Below, in pieces: positions 40,350 to 52,508 of a stretch of DNA of 64,000 bases (positions are counted from its first letter, which is position 1; the number at the start of each line of letters is the position of its first letter). The DNA comes from Antedon mediterranea. Its lineage: Eukaryota > Echinodermata > Crinoidea > Comatulida > Antedonidae. The stretch covers positions 21,669,432 to 21,733,431 of the forward strand of contig NC_092679.1 in the NCBI RefSeq assembly GCF_964355755.1. Direction: 5' to 3'. The notes beneath the pieces were generated by a model, which was not told where the DNA came from, ran no database searches, and worked only from the letters and a program-made list of their open reading frames with translations. The translations under genes and the position numbers were made by a program.

Positions 40350-41221
40350 CAAACGACTTGACTTTTTGACGTAACAAAGTTATTGTTATTTCTTCATTAA
40401 TATGCTTTTTGATTGATATTCTATTTAATAATTTTAGAAAATAATGAATTTTTGTAGTTTAATTGTAATACTGTATAATGAGTATTAAACATTTTGTGGA
40501 TCGTAAATATAGTCTGAAATGAACAAAGACTGTGTTACAAATTCCCATTTTTCGGCCGTAGTAAACTATAAGCTTCCACTTGATAAAGTTTCCTAATGCT
40601 TTCGTCCTCTGGAGAAGTAACTGCCTAAAGGCGCGGTGCGAAAAAATGGTTGAAAACGCATTACTAATACTGTAGATAAAAATAAACATTGGGCGTATAG
40701 ATATAATATTACATTACATGTGTAATCGTTGTAAATTCCCAGTTATTACATTGTTTTCTTACTATTCAATACCATTTTATAGTTTACACTACTACTTGTG
40801 TGGTATGTAGAAATTGTATTTGAAACTAAAACTGTATTTAAGTTTCTCTATTTCCATTGTGTTGCTTTACATCGATTACTCAGATCATATGGCCCATTTG
40901 TTTCCTGTTAAATAACCCCAACATAACAATTGAATATTAGCAACACAATTAGGGAATATACGTCTGACTGACCTAGTTAATTTTTTCCGTTTCCCATGTG
41001 TGGATATGACTGTGAATAAAATCACGCGCGGATGTGACGTTGCAAGAGTTGTATACGTAACATATCGGCTGTCACTGTTGACAATGTCACCGTACGTACC
41101 ATCGCACGTTGATGCTAGTTCCAGCCGTGAAATATTGTTTCTACGTGAGAAAATTTGCGTAAAATTTATAAAATCCTCCCCCAACAAATTCTATGGTTGC
41201 GTCACTGCGTGAATGAGAGGC

Positions 41222-41305
41222 AGTATATGTTTTAATTCCAGTTATTCAAGGGACACTCCTATTAAGGGGACACTTTATTGAGTCCACTTGGTAGAGATTC
41301 TATTT
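41222..41305. repeat. GGGGACAC-type repeat copy
   Basis: AGTATATGTTTTAATTCCAG, TATTCAAGGGACACTCC, TATTAAGGGGACACTT and AGAGATTCTATT in the usual order. Confidence 0.5.
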
Positions 41306-42439
41306 ATACAAGAGACCGTATCTAATAACTAGAAACCGTCCTATATAGGCCATAATCGAAAGTTTTACAACAGCTGGGTATTTTAAAGACTTCGATCAAA
41401 ATATTTCCTATTTCTAAATTCTAGGCATGTTAAAAATATCCACGATCCTATTATTGGTTAATCGTGACTGAGTCAATCACCTAACTTCGATCAAATACAT
41501 CTGTCGGGCTAGGTTTTGATTCTTTACGGCTGCATTCATGTTTTATTGGTCTCTAATATGTATGTATTTAATATGTTATAACCATCTCGTCGCACCTGCC
41601 TTGGGACGTTAACCCACCTTGATTTATTATCCGCTCCCACACAGTCCCAAGGTATTTAATAACCCGTTCATTAATTTTAATAAAGTGTGTACGGGGAAAA
41701 TAAACACGAAAAACGCAATGGTATGGTATTGGTGGTATATTTACATACAGACGTGTATATATTTATAAAAGCATACATTGTGGGTATTATGAAGTGTTGT
41801 GATGCTATTTAACTCTCTAGGGACGCACAGTCATGTTGATGCGTGCATGGAGGTATATACCTGCATGATGCGTCCTAAAATAATAATGTCGATATGTCCT
41901 TGACAAAAAATGCATCAAAAACATTGCACCCAAAATTATTTAGTACTAGAACATTACAGAAGCCCTACTCATCCCAGGGCGTTTACATTTATTTTAATAG
42001 GCCGTAGTAATAATAATTCTACTATAGGTCGTATGTATTTTGTATGAGGATCTACGTATTTTTAATTATAGTTCCGTGGAATTGTAGAGTACTGTAATAT
42101 CGTAGAAAAGCACTTAATGAAATGTCATTTAAACAGATTATGGCGTGGGTGTACGGCTTTGCAAATCACAAGGTACTTGAGTCTATGAATTTTAAAATTA
42201 AATAACCGCACAATCGTGATTTTTTTGCTTATTAACATATGATTATTACTACAAGTGGATATGGTACTAAAAAACACTTTATTTAATTAATAAATAGCAC
42301 AGTAGTAGGTAGGAATGTGTATTTGTTAAAATTAAACCGTTTGGTCTGATTTTGAACCATCTGGTACGATATTAATAAGTCCACTCATTATATTTCCTTG
42401 ATAAGAGAAGATAGACACACTAGTGGGGCCCATTTAGAC

Positions 42440-42700
42440 TTATTTACCCGGGTACGTTGGTTCCTATCCACCTGAACGCCAACGGTAAGCGGAAAACCGC
42501 GTAGATTGTCGCGCGTAGAATCTGTTTATCTATCGTGAGCGGAAACCACCCGTTCGCGCCGCGTTATGTGTAAATGGTCATAAGGAATAACATAGATTCT
42601 ATATTTTTATTACCGTAACCGCTCGTCTGTGTAAATTGGTCTAAGTTAGCGATAACTGTCATAAAACGAACTTACCCGGTTAAATAGCTAAGCCCGGACG
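42440..42700. mobile_element. Nested MITE cluster related to 26745-27020 and 25830-25912
   Basis: Outer arms contain TTATTTACCCGGGTACGTTGG and TTACCCGGTTAAATAGC. Inside lies one unit of the 26.8-kb element (TATCGTGAGCGGAAACCACCCG, AATGGTCATAAGGAATAACATAG, TAACCGCTCGTCTGTGTAAATT). This reads as one element inserted into or captured by another. Confidence 0.55.
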
Positions 42701-42864
42701 CACGAGTCGATTTGCAGATTCAAGGTGGCCCAACTTACCCACACCTTACATTTTGATAAATACAATAAAATAGATTAAGATGAAAATATTAAAAGTTCCA
42801 AGGCGCAATACCATTACATGACCAACCACTGCCAGATGCGTGAAAAAATGAAAAAAATTGATAC

Positions 42865-42950
42865 ATGCTCGGTCGCGCCTTTCAATTGTGATTGGTCAAT
42901 CATTGCGTCTACGTCGTTGCGTAGCGTACCAGTGGGAACCAATCTTTAAC
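42865..42950. mobile_element. MITE family B, partial copy
   Basis: Right half only: TTGTGATTGGTCAATCATTGCG ... TACCAGTGGGAACCAATCTTTA. Confidence 0.5.
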
Positions 42951-43555
42951 CCAATATTGATCCTAGCACTAAATAAAAGAAGATTTCATATCGATTTTTA
43001 TGATTAGTATTGCTAAATACAACTAATGTTACTTCTTTAAATTAAAATACCATCTCGTTGGACAGCGAATGAAAGAAACAAATTACCGAAGGAAGTAGGT
43101 TTATTTTGTTAGTTATTTTATCTTTCAAATATTCTCATTGTTTGGATGCGTTCATTGGAAATACGAGACAACACACGATGTTTGTTAGTTTATCAGATTT
43201 ATACGCGTAAATGAGTTTTTAAATTGGAAACATCATAACGAGTAATATGATGCCATTATTACCTTGTCTTTGAAGTATATGAGATGTAGTAGTAGTAGTT
43301 CAGAAATAGCTTGGAATGAAACTCAATATACTTTGTAGGTAATACACATCTTACACGTGAGTAGACAACACAAACAAACACGATAGTATTGATACTAGTT
43401 TCGATTCCGTTAATTCCTTAACAAATTCACATTACGTATTTGTGAAACTTAAATTAGACTATAAACATGTATACTTTGCTCTTCATTTTACTTTCGTAAA
43501 CTAACTTCACAAAATAAAAATAGTGTTAACCAAAAAGCTATTTCAAGTAGTACGA

Positions 43556-43800
43556 GTTATGTTCCACTTGAGTGCGTTAAATGCGAGATCTGTTCCACTT
43601 GAGTGCGTCAGGTGCGAGTTTTGTTCCACTTCAGTGCGTCAGATGTGAGATCTGTTCCACTTGAGTGCGTCAGGTGCGAGGTTTGTTCCACTTGAGTGCA
43701 TCAGATACTAGGTTTGTTCCACTTCAGTGCGTCAGGTGGGAATTTTGTTCCGCATGAGTACGTCAGGTGTGAGTTTTGTTTCACGACGAGTGCGTCCTAT
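43556..43800 (+). repeat. Minisatellite, about 31-bp unit, 8 copies
   Basis: Consensus TGTTCCACTTGAGTGCGTCA plus GGTGCGAGTTT, with alternating variants (TTGAG/TTCAG; GAGATC/GAGTTT). Non-coding. Confidence 0.85.
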
Positions 43801-44759
43801 AGTTTTCAATTGCACCATACTAAGAAAGTAAAGTTATTTAATCATTACTACTAAATTTATAAATAAAATTGTCAAAATAAACACCAAATCTCTGTCTTAA
43901 CACGTATTCGCAAGTACCACGTGGTTTAAACGAGTACTGGATTAATTTTGGGCAATCATGAAATGAAGTGATCCAGGCTATAAAACGTGTTCATTCCATA
44001 CACGTATAGCAACAATTTAAACGGTAATTATTCGAGCTCTAAATGTATCGTTATGAGTTCCTGAGAATGTGACATCATTTGTACAGTAAATCGATAAACT
44101 TCCTTTCTCGTAAACCGCACGTGACGCGAATTGACCATTATCAAACTATTAAGTATTATTGGGGTTCGTGACGTTTCTATATCTTCGTACAATCCTTTGT
44201 AGCATATACTTACAGCCTAAGTACCACTTGTATTATAATACGTAGAAGGTCTAATAATAATTCTGCTACAGGTAATGTGTGAAAAGTTGGTAGGCCTACA
44301 GTATGGAACGCACATTATTTAATTGTTGCGTCAATCGCGTTTCATAGTGACTACTGTACAGATAGTTTACTATGCACAGTATTGAGTTACTCATGCATCA
44401 TTTTAGTAGACATAAGCTAACGTGATACGTCTCATGTCATTCATAAAGTATAATATGCTAGCTTTAAAATACGGGGCGCCGGTTGGGACATTGCAAATTA
44501 TTTAAACATAATAAACATTCTTTTTATAAATGGCTTCTTCAGTTAAAATACGGGGTTTTATGAGCTTTACTCCGTGACTATTATGACGTTATGGCCTAAA
44601 TTAATTTAAAATAGTTTTGATTAATACTTTCACCTTTCGGAACAAATCATCATTTCTTTTTATCTTTTGTTTATTCAGTTTTCAATTCTACGCTTTCACC
44701 CCTAGTAGCGGCAACCCCGGCGGCAACTCATCACGTCTCTCATGTTTCCCCACCCGGCC

Positions 44760-44889
44760 GCGATTTTTTTTTTCGTACATAAGTTGGGGACCCTCTCATG
44801 AAACGTCACAAAATAAACATGAATAATTCATCAGTTAAATTTTCTTGTTCCGTGTGCACCCAAGCGTATAGCAACAAGAAGTGATTACA
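44760..44889 (+). repeat. Left TIR of the Mutator-like element
   Basis: 130-bp arm, inverted copy at 45413-45542; mismatches are limited to the GACCCTCTCATG / GACCCCCTTATG segment. Confidence 0.9.
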
Positions 44890-45412
44890 GTAGTTTACAC
44901 AAGTGCGGTACGATTCTAGGCCTATCTCCGCTGTGGTTGCCGCGTGCGATTTCATAATAGAATAGCGGCGTTTTGTGTGGATTGTCGAAATAATCAGCCT
45001 TTAGTTTATGGTGTGTTTAATATAATTTATTACTAAAGAATTACGTGTTAAAATTATAGTTTCTATTGATATTATTTAGGCCTAATTACTATTCTCTAAA
45101 CCCATGTCTATTCTAGTAGTAGCTGTGTTGGTGTGTGTGACGTGTGTGTTAGAGTCAGCAAAATTAAACAATATTTTATTTATTTATTTTACACAAATTA
45201 TACACATTCTTTATTCTTGTGGGTCTAAGCTTTCTTTGGGCTATGTCCAATGAATTACTACTTAGTGTAATGTCTTGCCTAGCTGTCGATTAGCCTCTAC
45301 TCGACACATTTTGCATAGTGGTGTGTGTGTGTATGAAGAAGAGTGCGCGAAGGCAATCACGTGAATTGACTTAGAATCCTAGGCCTACTGTAAAAGTATC
45401 GTATCGCAGTTG

Positions 45413-45542
45413 TGTAATCACTTCTTGTTGCTATACGCTTGGGTGCACACGGAACAAGAAAATTTAACTGATGAATTATTCATGTTTATTTTGTGACGTT
45501 TCATAAGGGGGTCCCCAACTTATGTACGAAAAAAAAAATCGC
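45413..45542 (-). repeat. Right TIR of the Mutator-like element
   Basis: Inverted copy of 44760-44889, same length, immediately followed by the second CACCCGGCC. Confidence 0.9.
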
Positions 45543-47858
45543 CACCCGGCCATCTATTTATAAATATTCTTGTGACTCTAATCTCTGCTGCACATATTTA
45601 TCAGGATAATTGAAATGTAAATTCAACCCTTTCCGGTTTGTGCGGTATTTTTCCCTTGGTGTCCGTCGAAGAACCGCGTTTACATGAGTCATGACGAAGA
45701 AGGGACTCGATCAGTGCCAACACGCTTGTCCCCGCCCATGCTGTTTCCATCATGTCCACACGTCATACGCGCTTGAGGGCCAATCAACGCTCGACTACTA
45801 CGACGGCGTCATTTGACGTGTTTATAGTATGTGCCATAGCAAAAACTGTCAGCGCATCTTGTGATGTGTTCTTTTCAAAACCTACCTTTTGTTGGAATGA
45901 ATTGAAGCATGGAAATAAATGCGTCACGTCTTCTCAAAACAAATTACAACTGAATAATTCCAGATGATATTTTGTAGATAATTCAAAAGGATCTAATTAA
46001 TTATTTTATGCAATTACGTAAACCTAAATCATATGCTCAATTAGATTACGAAATAGTATAATGAAATAACGTAGCCTTCAAAATATGAAAAAGTGAACCT
46101 AGAAAATAGGCCACTTTATAGCTGAACGCGCGCTCTATCAACAACGCCCGCCAAGTCAACCAAGTATCCCGCCTTTGGAAGAGGATACTCGGGTGACCCA
46201 GGCGTTCTAGATTATTTATTTTAAATGAATCTGCTTTAAAGTATTACAGCTATTTGTAAATTTTAACCCAAAAAACTGTAAACCATGGATAAACTATAGT
46301 ATTTATTCTGCGCATGCCCAGTTAAGCTCGTCAATTATATTATCTCTCCAGGCCATGGAAACGTTTCATGGTCTCTTTTGCAAGACCTGTCGCGTCAAAC
46401 CATGGCCACGCGGTGGATCCCGTTTGATTACGCCGCTCCTAGGTGAACGTTTACCTGCAGATGCGTGACGTGTGTGTACAGTATTACTATTAGCGTTATT
46501 ATGACCCGAAGTAGAATATGGCTTTGAATAACAAAATAGAGGAAACTCACAATTAAACTCGAAGTGAATCATGTAAAAGAATGAATACAATAATTGATGC
46601 AATATGCTGCTTGGGACATATTACTTAGCTTAATCAAATTACCTATTGCATAAGATTAAATTCAATACTCGTATATAGATAAATATAAAAATTTGTAAAC
46701 TAACTTATTTTTTATGACGTTATGAAGGAATGAAGTGAAATGAATCAACAATCATATAATCATTTGTGTCTGCATAAAATATTATCATAGGTATGAGACC
46801 TATATTTATACGTTGAGGGAAAAGGCGAACAGACACACCTATTGGACTAAAATCATAATAATATATCACTTTTATTCAATGCAATAACATCTATATGTAA
46901 CATCTTGTGGCCAAAGGCAAAATTGATAGTTAAAAATTACATTAAAATGGTACCTATAAAATTAAACTAATTTCTTATGCTACAGACTAAAATACACAGT
47001 TGTAATGAGAATCATTGCTGGCGTATCATAATTTCACACACATTTCAAATATATTTTGAGAGGAGTAGACTTAACGTCATCGCTGTTAACTACTTCCCTC
47101 TTTAAACTGTATACATCATTATCTTCCCCCATCAGTGATACCGAGGCAGACAATTACGCGGACGTAAATCAATTTTGTGTTTTTCAATTCCTAGCACAAA
47201 TCGCCGACGAATGTTGTTGTTCACGCTGTTTTATAGATTTATTGAAATAGCGTCAATCGTAGAAAACCGCAGCAGCGTAACCAATCAGATACGCGGGCAT
47301 CATCCTTCAAACAAATGGATTGCGCCGTTAGTAGTAGTTTGAGGCGATATATCGTTGTTTTTATTTTTAACCAATCCATTTGCACTGCACTATTTTATCG
47401 GATTATTATCAATCATAAACCTGTACCTTTAGGCGTCGACATCAATCAAAAGAGAATCCCGGTGCCTACGTCACATTACGTCACACTGACAGTGACACGA
47501 CCCCGACAGTGATTTGCCCTACATCACGTAATTGCCTGAAATCATAAATGTATTTCTAGTCCGCTCGAGATTAAATCTTTCATTCGCTTTACATTTTGAC
47601 ATGCAAATCGTGACCAACTTGTCTATATGGCCCAAGGGTAGCTAAAACATGTCCTTTGTGTTGACAGCGCATGTCAGTGTTTAACATTAACGTTAAGCTA
47701 AAGAAATTGTTACGCATACTGCATTGTAATATTTTGAATCTTTATTTTTACGTTATTTTATATTTTTTGTTGTTGTAGGATGCATGCATATAAGAACGTA
47801 TCAGATTTTGTAAATCCACAGTGCGTGGTTTTGTTACATTTTTTGGAATAAAGTTACC

Positions 47859-47877
47859 TATATATATATATATATAA
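47859..47877. repeat. (TA)n microsatellite
   Basis: About nine TA units. Confidence 0.9.
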
Positions 47878-48644
47878 GTGGTATAGGGACGTGTTTATCA
47901 TAAAATATAGAAGCCAAACACCTTAAGGCACTCCTTAGTCCACGTGATACAGGCGTAACAGCAGTCCCCCTCTTTACTCGCCGAAACATCAGGCTTAATA
48001 CACTGTCCATGCGATAGATAATTTAATAGATCCGTCCCAGAATACAATCGGAAAATCATACGTCAGAGTCCATGTTTTTAACCACGCGCGCTTGCTAAGT
48101 ATCTGATTTTCGTTTCGCTGAAAATGTTCATCTAATTACGATATAGATAACATTACAGGATGACAATGATTAATGATACTGATGACGTACGTTTAATTAA
48201 AAATTCCATATTTGTCATGGGCTGTCTGTAAAGTGTGTGCGTACTCGAAATCTATGATAATAAACGCCTAATGTGAACGTGCGTTTAAAGTGAACTAACT
48301 CGAATTCCAAGACCTGATTATAAAGTCTTGGTGTAGTTTACATTAATCTTGAGGGCTTGATTGTTGAAATAGGAAACATCATTCCAACATGCATAGTTCA
48401 TTACGATGTGTTATCCATCTTGATTGATGACGTCAGTAACATCATCTTGCATAATACTTGAACGAGATGACGAGCTTAATAGGATTACTGGTTTATAGCT
48501 ATATTTCTAGTATACTGTAGTAATATAAGTAGTAAACAGAGTTGTATAGAAGTGGGGGCATTTTGTGCGGCGTCTCGACTGGGCGGCGATGAAAAAATAT
48601 CTATAGCGACCCTTCACTTGTTGATTTTATATATTGATATTATA

Positions 48645-48710
48645 CGCGACCGATTTCAAAGGCGGCCGATATATTCAAACGCGGCCGATTTATTCAAACA
48701 CGTACGATTC
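48645..48710 (+). repeat. Short tandem repeat GCGGCCGAT(T/A)TATTCAAAC
   Basis: Three to four approximately 20-base units in a row (CGCGACCGATTTCAAAG, GCGGCCGATATATTCAAAC, GCGGCCGATTTATTCAAAC, ACGTACGATTC). Confidence 0.7.
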
Positions 48711-49448
48711 ACATTAGGCCTGAAGCAAAAGGAAGCGAATTGATTCGATTTTGTACAACTCTAATTTAGATAATAAGCTAGGTTGAATGTATCGTAATAT
48801 AGACACCATATTATAAGTTCGTTTTCTAATCGTAAATAATAATAATGCTTTAATTATCCAGACTAGATCGGACAGTCCAAACAGTTTGTCCGAAGACTTT
48901 TTCACTTTGAGTGACATTTGACATCAATCGTTTTGCGAATTGCTTCTTTTTTTTTCTGCGTAACAGGATGCTGGTAATTAATATTCATATCATAAATGTC
49001 ATCTTTCCCTTAGATTTGGCCTAGATACTTTACCTCTTTCTGACGAGGTCTTAAATCTGCGTTTTAATATGTTCACATGCGCTCTATTTTATTGAGCCTA
49101 CGTGGAGATTTGTAAATCAGTATATAATATTATCTGATCGAATGATCTGCTAACCTAACATGTGTTTGGAATTTTAGGAAAGAGGACGTCGTTTAGATTT
49201 CATCAGTAATGAATGATATATCGCAATCAAATCACTCTGTTAATAGCTGTGTGGGTGCTTGTCATGCCTAGCTAGCTGAATGATGAAACACTTTTTTAAG
49301 TGTAACCTATCTATCAAATTGAATGATGATTATACCACTATCAGGGAGGAAATGTAAACATCATCCAGGTAATGAATGTCACGGAGGACACGCCCCCAAA
49401 TACCCCATGGTGATGAGGAAATAAAAAAAATGTAAATAATAGTATTAA

Positions 49449-49490
49449 TGTTCACACGTACGGCATAAGGCACCCTTGCGTGTGAACATA
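49449..49490. other. Hairpin with 11-bp perfect stem
   Basis: ATGTTCACACG and CGTGTGAACAT flank about 20 bases. Could be a tiny MITE remnant or a binding-site pair. Confidence 0.4.
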
Positions 49491-50577
49491 GGTAGTGGCG
49501 TTGTTAACGCAACTCACTATACTAGACCATGTCATTCTGTAAATGATTCCCGCAGATCCCTATAGTTGTCCAATAAACGCGCGAGTAGATCACTCTATAT
49601 TTATAAGACTCAAAAAGTTGTTGCATATTAACTTTGTTAAATTACGATAAACCAATCACCTTGTAGCATACCTTTATTAGTTATGCATGAACGACTTCAT
49701 TGTCAAGATTCGTCTATCACTTGTAATGGTACCTTACACTGTTTCTTATATATTCATTCTATACTATACGATATTGTATGCGTATACTATAAGTTAGTGA
49801 TACTTTATATTGCATTTAATTCGTTTAGCGTTATTTTTAGCTCGGGGTAACGCTTAATTTCAGTTTATTCCTGCTGAGAAGCGTTTTTATTAATAAAATA
49901 CCTGATTTACATAAACCACAGAATCCACAGTCTATTCCCATATCCCCTTGCGAGTGTTAGAGTGAGTTTGCATATTTAGCTTCAAACCCAATTACAACAT
50001 TCGTCACGTCAGCAATTTATTTGTTTTTTTTTTTTTTTGCTCGTTTATTTTTTTTTTCATCGATTCAGTCATGACATGCATAATGTTGGAAATTGAACAA
50101 ATATAGTATTAAACGCGTTCATGAAATTTACATTCCCCTGAGGCCAGTGGAGATAGACAGTGCAAGGTCAGTGACGGAAGTGAAAAGCGCTCCTAGAGCG
50201 CCTGTCGATCCGTATCCGAAAGTTAACAAGGCCTGCTCTGCTGAGATAACTAAACATCCCGTAAGCTTACTCTCAGCTAAATCGGATTGACACTAAGTAC
50301 GTGGCCTCCATGACCGATTCATAGCCAGTTGTGTGTATGATACTACAGTATTTGCAATGTAGCCAATTCTTGCTTACTACCATTCACTCCCCAAGCACAT
50401 TTGAGTCGGCGATGAACTTGCAAAATAAAATGTCGTTTCCTGTTTATTTATAGACTTTTATTGGCTTAATATTCATCACGTTTTCTGTTAGTGTATTTTT
50501 CTATATATTGTAGTATAATCTTACTATATTTATACTTTTTATAGCATAGGTATAATAATAAATGCATACAGTAGGCC

Positions 50578-50722
50578 TATAATACCTTTCCGTTGTGACA
50601 CTCCTACAAGGGGACACTTTCCTGTAAAAGAACGAAAGTCAATATGATGTAACAGTACTACTGTCAGGGAGACCCCTTTTAGGGGGACACCTTGTGGGCT
50701 TAACGAAATTAATAGTGGGGTT
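50578..50722. repeat. GGGGACAC-type repeat copy
   Basis: CTCCTACAAGGGGACACTTT, then TTTTAGGGGGACACCTTG and GGGGTTCTATG. One of the few recognisable repeats in the 45.5-52.5 kb region. Confidence 0.45.
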
Positions 50723-51182
50723 CTATGTAGAGCACGCACAATGTCTGGTTTGCAAATGGTTTCGAAAACCCCACAATAGGTTGGGTTGAAACGACACTTT
50801 ACATACGTATAGAGGCAGTAAAGATTGTATTGCCTTTTTGCTTTTTATTGTCATTTTGAATTTAAAAAAAAAACCATAGTAAAACAACGGTGCGTCATTC
50901 AATTTGAATATGTGTTTTTGTTGACCACAAAAGTGCATATCAACACAAAATCAACACAGTAGACCTACTGTAATAAACGCATATCTGTAACTCTTGAAAA
51001 ACATTTTAAAAATTATATAAATGTATTCAGAACATAACTGAAAATTGTAATTGTTTATTTTACATTGAAACCTTTATCGGTGAACAATGCGTTACCCGTA
51101 GCGCCCATTTGTCGTGTAGCGTAAACGCTATCACATAACAACTTTCATTTGAATGTGGGTCATTTGGCGTGATATAGTACGC

Positions 51183-51206
51183 ACTATTAAACGATCGTTT
51201 AATAGT
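51183..51206. promoter_or_regulatory. 24-bp perfect palindrome upstream of the IRF2BP gene
   Basis: ACTATTAAACGA followed by TCGTTTAATAGT is its own reverse complement over all 24 bases with no spacer. It lies 1.3 kb upstream of the start codon. A binding site or cruciform is possible; function is unknown. Confidence 0.4.
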
Positions 51207-52508
51207 ATGTTTCTTCTGTGATATATAACCTTTCATCATTCACCTCATGCCATTATTTGTACCATCACATTCATTATTTGTATAATATATATGACACGCT
51301 AATAGAGTATGACACGCTTTTTTAGCGCTATAGTCAGTCATCGCCAAAGATACATAATCAGTTCAAATAAGGTCAACTCGTGACGTAATCATTTAAATTA
51401 GAGCGATGATTTTATAATCCGTCTGTTGTTTGGCGTTCTATTTATCGATAATTACCTGCTTAAACTGAAATATGTACTAAAATAAACGCACGTCCCACTC
51501 TAGTAGTATTATTAGGACAAGTTGATTGTTTTTATTGCACTTGTGATATCCTGTTTGTGTTATGCGGTATGGGAACTTCTTGTGGTGGTACGTGTCACAT
51601 ATAATGGTGAAATATGGTGTTGATCTTTTTTTGGTATTTATATGTAAATTCCGATAAAAAGTACATCATGTGTGTCCAAACGGGAATAAAACTAAAGTTA
51701 ATAATCGATGTTTCGATTGTATTGTTATTAATTTATGATTCAGGAGTAAAACCATATTATGTTGGTAATATTTACTTGAATACAATATTTATATATAACT
51801 ATTAATAGGTATGTTAAATTATATTTGTGGTTTGTTTTTTTTTTTGGTTCTTTGTGTTCATACAATACATTCGTGTGACTAGTATAATAATAGAAACACA
51901 ACACTCTTTTACGCTACAAATTCCCCTAAAATATTTGTAAATATCGTGTTTGTCAAGAAATAGCACGCTTCAGTGGCGATGAAAGCAGTTAGTACTTTTG
52001 TAGCGACTGCGCAACGACACTGAGCATACACTGATAAGTCACTGCATGCCGTGACTCAACGCAATATGGTCACGTGTCTTAAAGTGTTTACGTATCCGAT
52101 ATCCGTTTAGCTCTATCGAGGTCAGCTATACATTCCACGACTACACACGTCACGAAATGTATGCAATGTCATCAGTGTGTCCCTATCCGTGACGCATTTC
52201 AAATGCCACTTCTTTCCGCTTGTACAGTATCCGAATGGATTAATCGTCAGTCATCGTACTCGGTACGCAGGCGTAGAACCGACTTGAAGCAGGCGATTGT
52301 CAGGAAGTGTAATATCCACCAATACTCTCTCGGCCACGTATTTCTCGGCTTAAACAGAATAATATCACAATCTGTTTTGAACTTTCGACTGAATTTGGAA
52401 TGAGGCGGAGGTAGTAAGTGCCCTTGTGCGAGTCTAAAAAATCCGTGACAGTTTTGTCTGACTGTTTTATTGTGCTGTCGAACTGTGGCTACAGTAGTAG
52501 TAGAGGTA

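Larger units (their letters stand above)
38880..44750. other. Non-coding stretch after the last TALPID3 exon
   Basis: No exon continuing TALPID3, and no other gene, is recognisable in either strand. Contents: a MITE copy (39314-39417), a full-length copy of the second MITE (40172-40346), a GGGGACAC-type repeat (41222-41305), a nested MITE cluster (42440-42700) and a 31-bp minisatellite (43556-43800). CpG dinucleotides become visibly more frequent from about 41 kb onward. Confidence 0.6.
44751..45551. mobile_element. Non-autonomous Mutator-like element with 130-bp TIRs and 9-bp target duplication
   Basis: The element runs 44760-45542 (783 bp). Its ends are inverted repeats of 130 bp, 44760-44889 and 45413-45542, differing at only about two bases and starting GCGATTTTTTTTTTCG. 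It is flanked by a perfect direct repeat CACCCGGCC at 44751-44759 and 45543-45551. Long TIRs plus a 9-bp duplication are the classic signature of MULE/MuDR-type transposons. The 523-bp interior has no meaningful ORF, so the copy is non-autonomous. High identity of the arms suggests recent insertion or constrained fold-back. Confidence 0.8.
45552..52508. other. Gene-free, CpG-richer upstream region of the IRF2BP gene
   Basis: Seven kilobases without a supported exon. Short ORFs here lack splice context and recognisable composition. It holds a GCGGCCGAT tandem repeat (48645-48710), a hairpin (49449-49490), a GGGGACAC-type repeat (50578-50722), a 24-bp perfect palindrome (51183-51206) and a TA repeat (47859-47877). 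The IRF2BP 5' UTR and promoter presumably lie in the last few hundred bases. Conserved non-coding elements are possible but cannot be shown without alignment. Confidence 0.55.

Noticed and set aside
41000-41212. ORFs on both strands at 40.9-41.2 kb as TALPID3 continuation
   Set aside because: No resemblance to TALPID3 and no acceptor/donor pair in the needed phase.
43556-43800. CRISPR array
   Set aside because: The repeat is a contiguous minisatellite without unique spacers, in an animal genome.
44617-44826. 69-codon ORF near the Mutator-like element
   Set aside because: Overlaps the element end and unrelated flank; Phe/Ser-rich chance frame.
46366-46602. 78-codon minus-strand ORF
   Set aside because: No domain, splice context or codon pattern; likely chance in CpG-richer DNA.
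52470-52508. Longer IRF2BP start
   Set aside because: The extension begins with TTG and adds a Val-rich segment unlike the family; ATG 52509 or 52524 is preferred.
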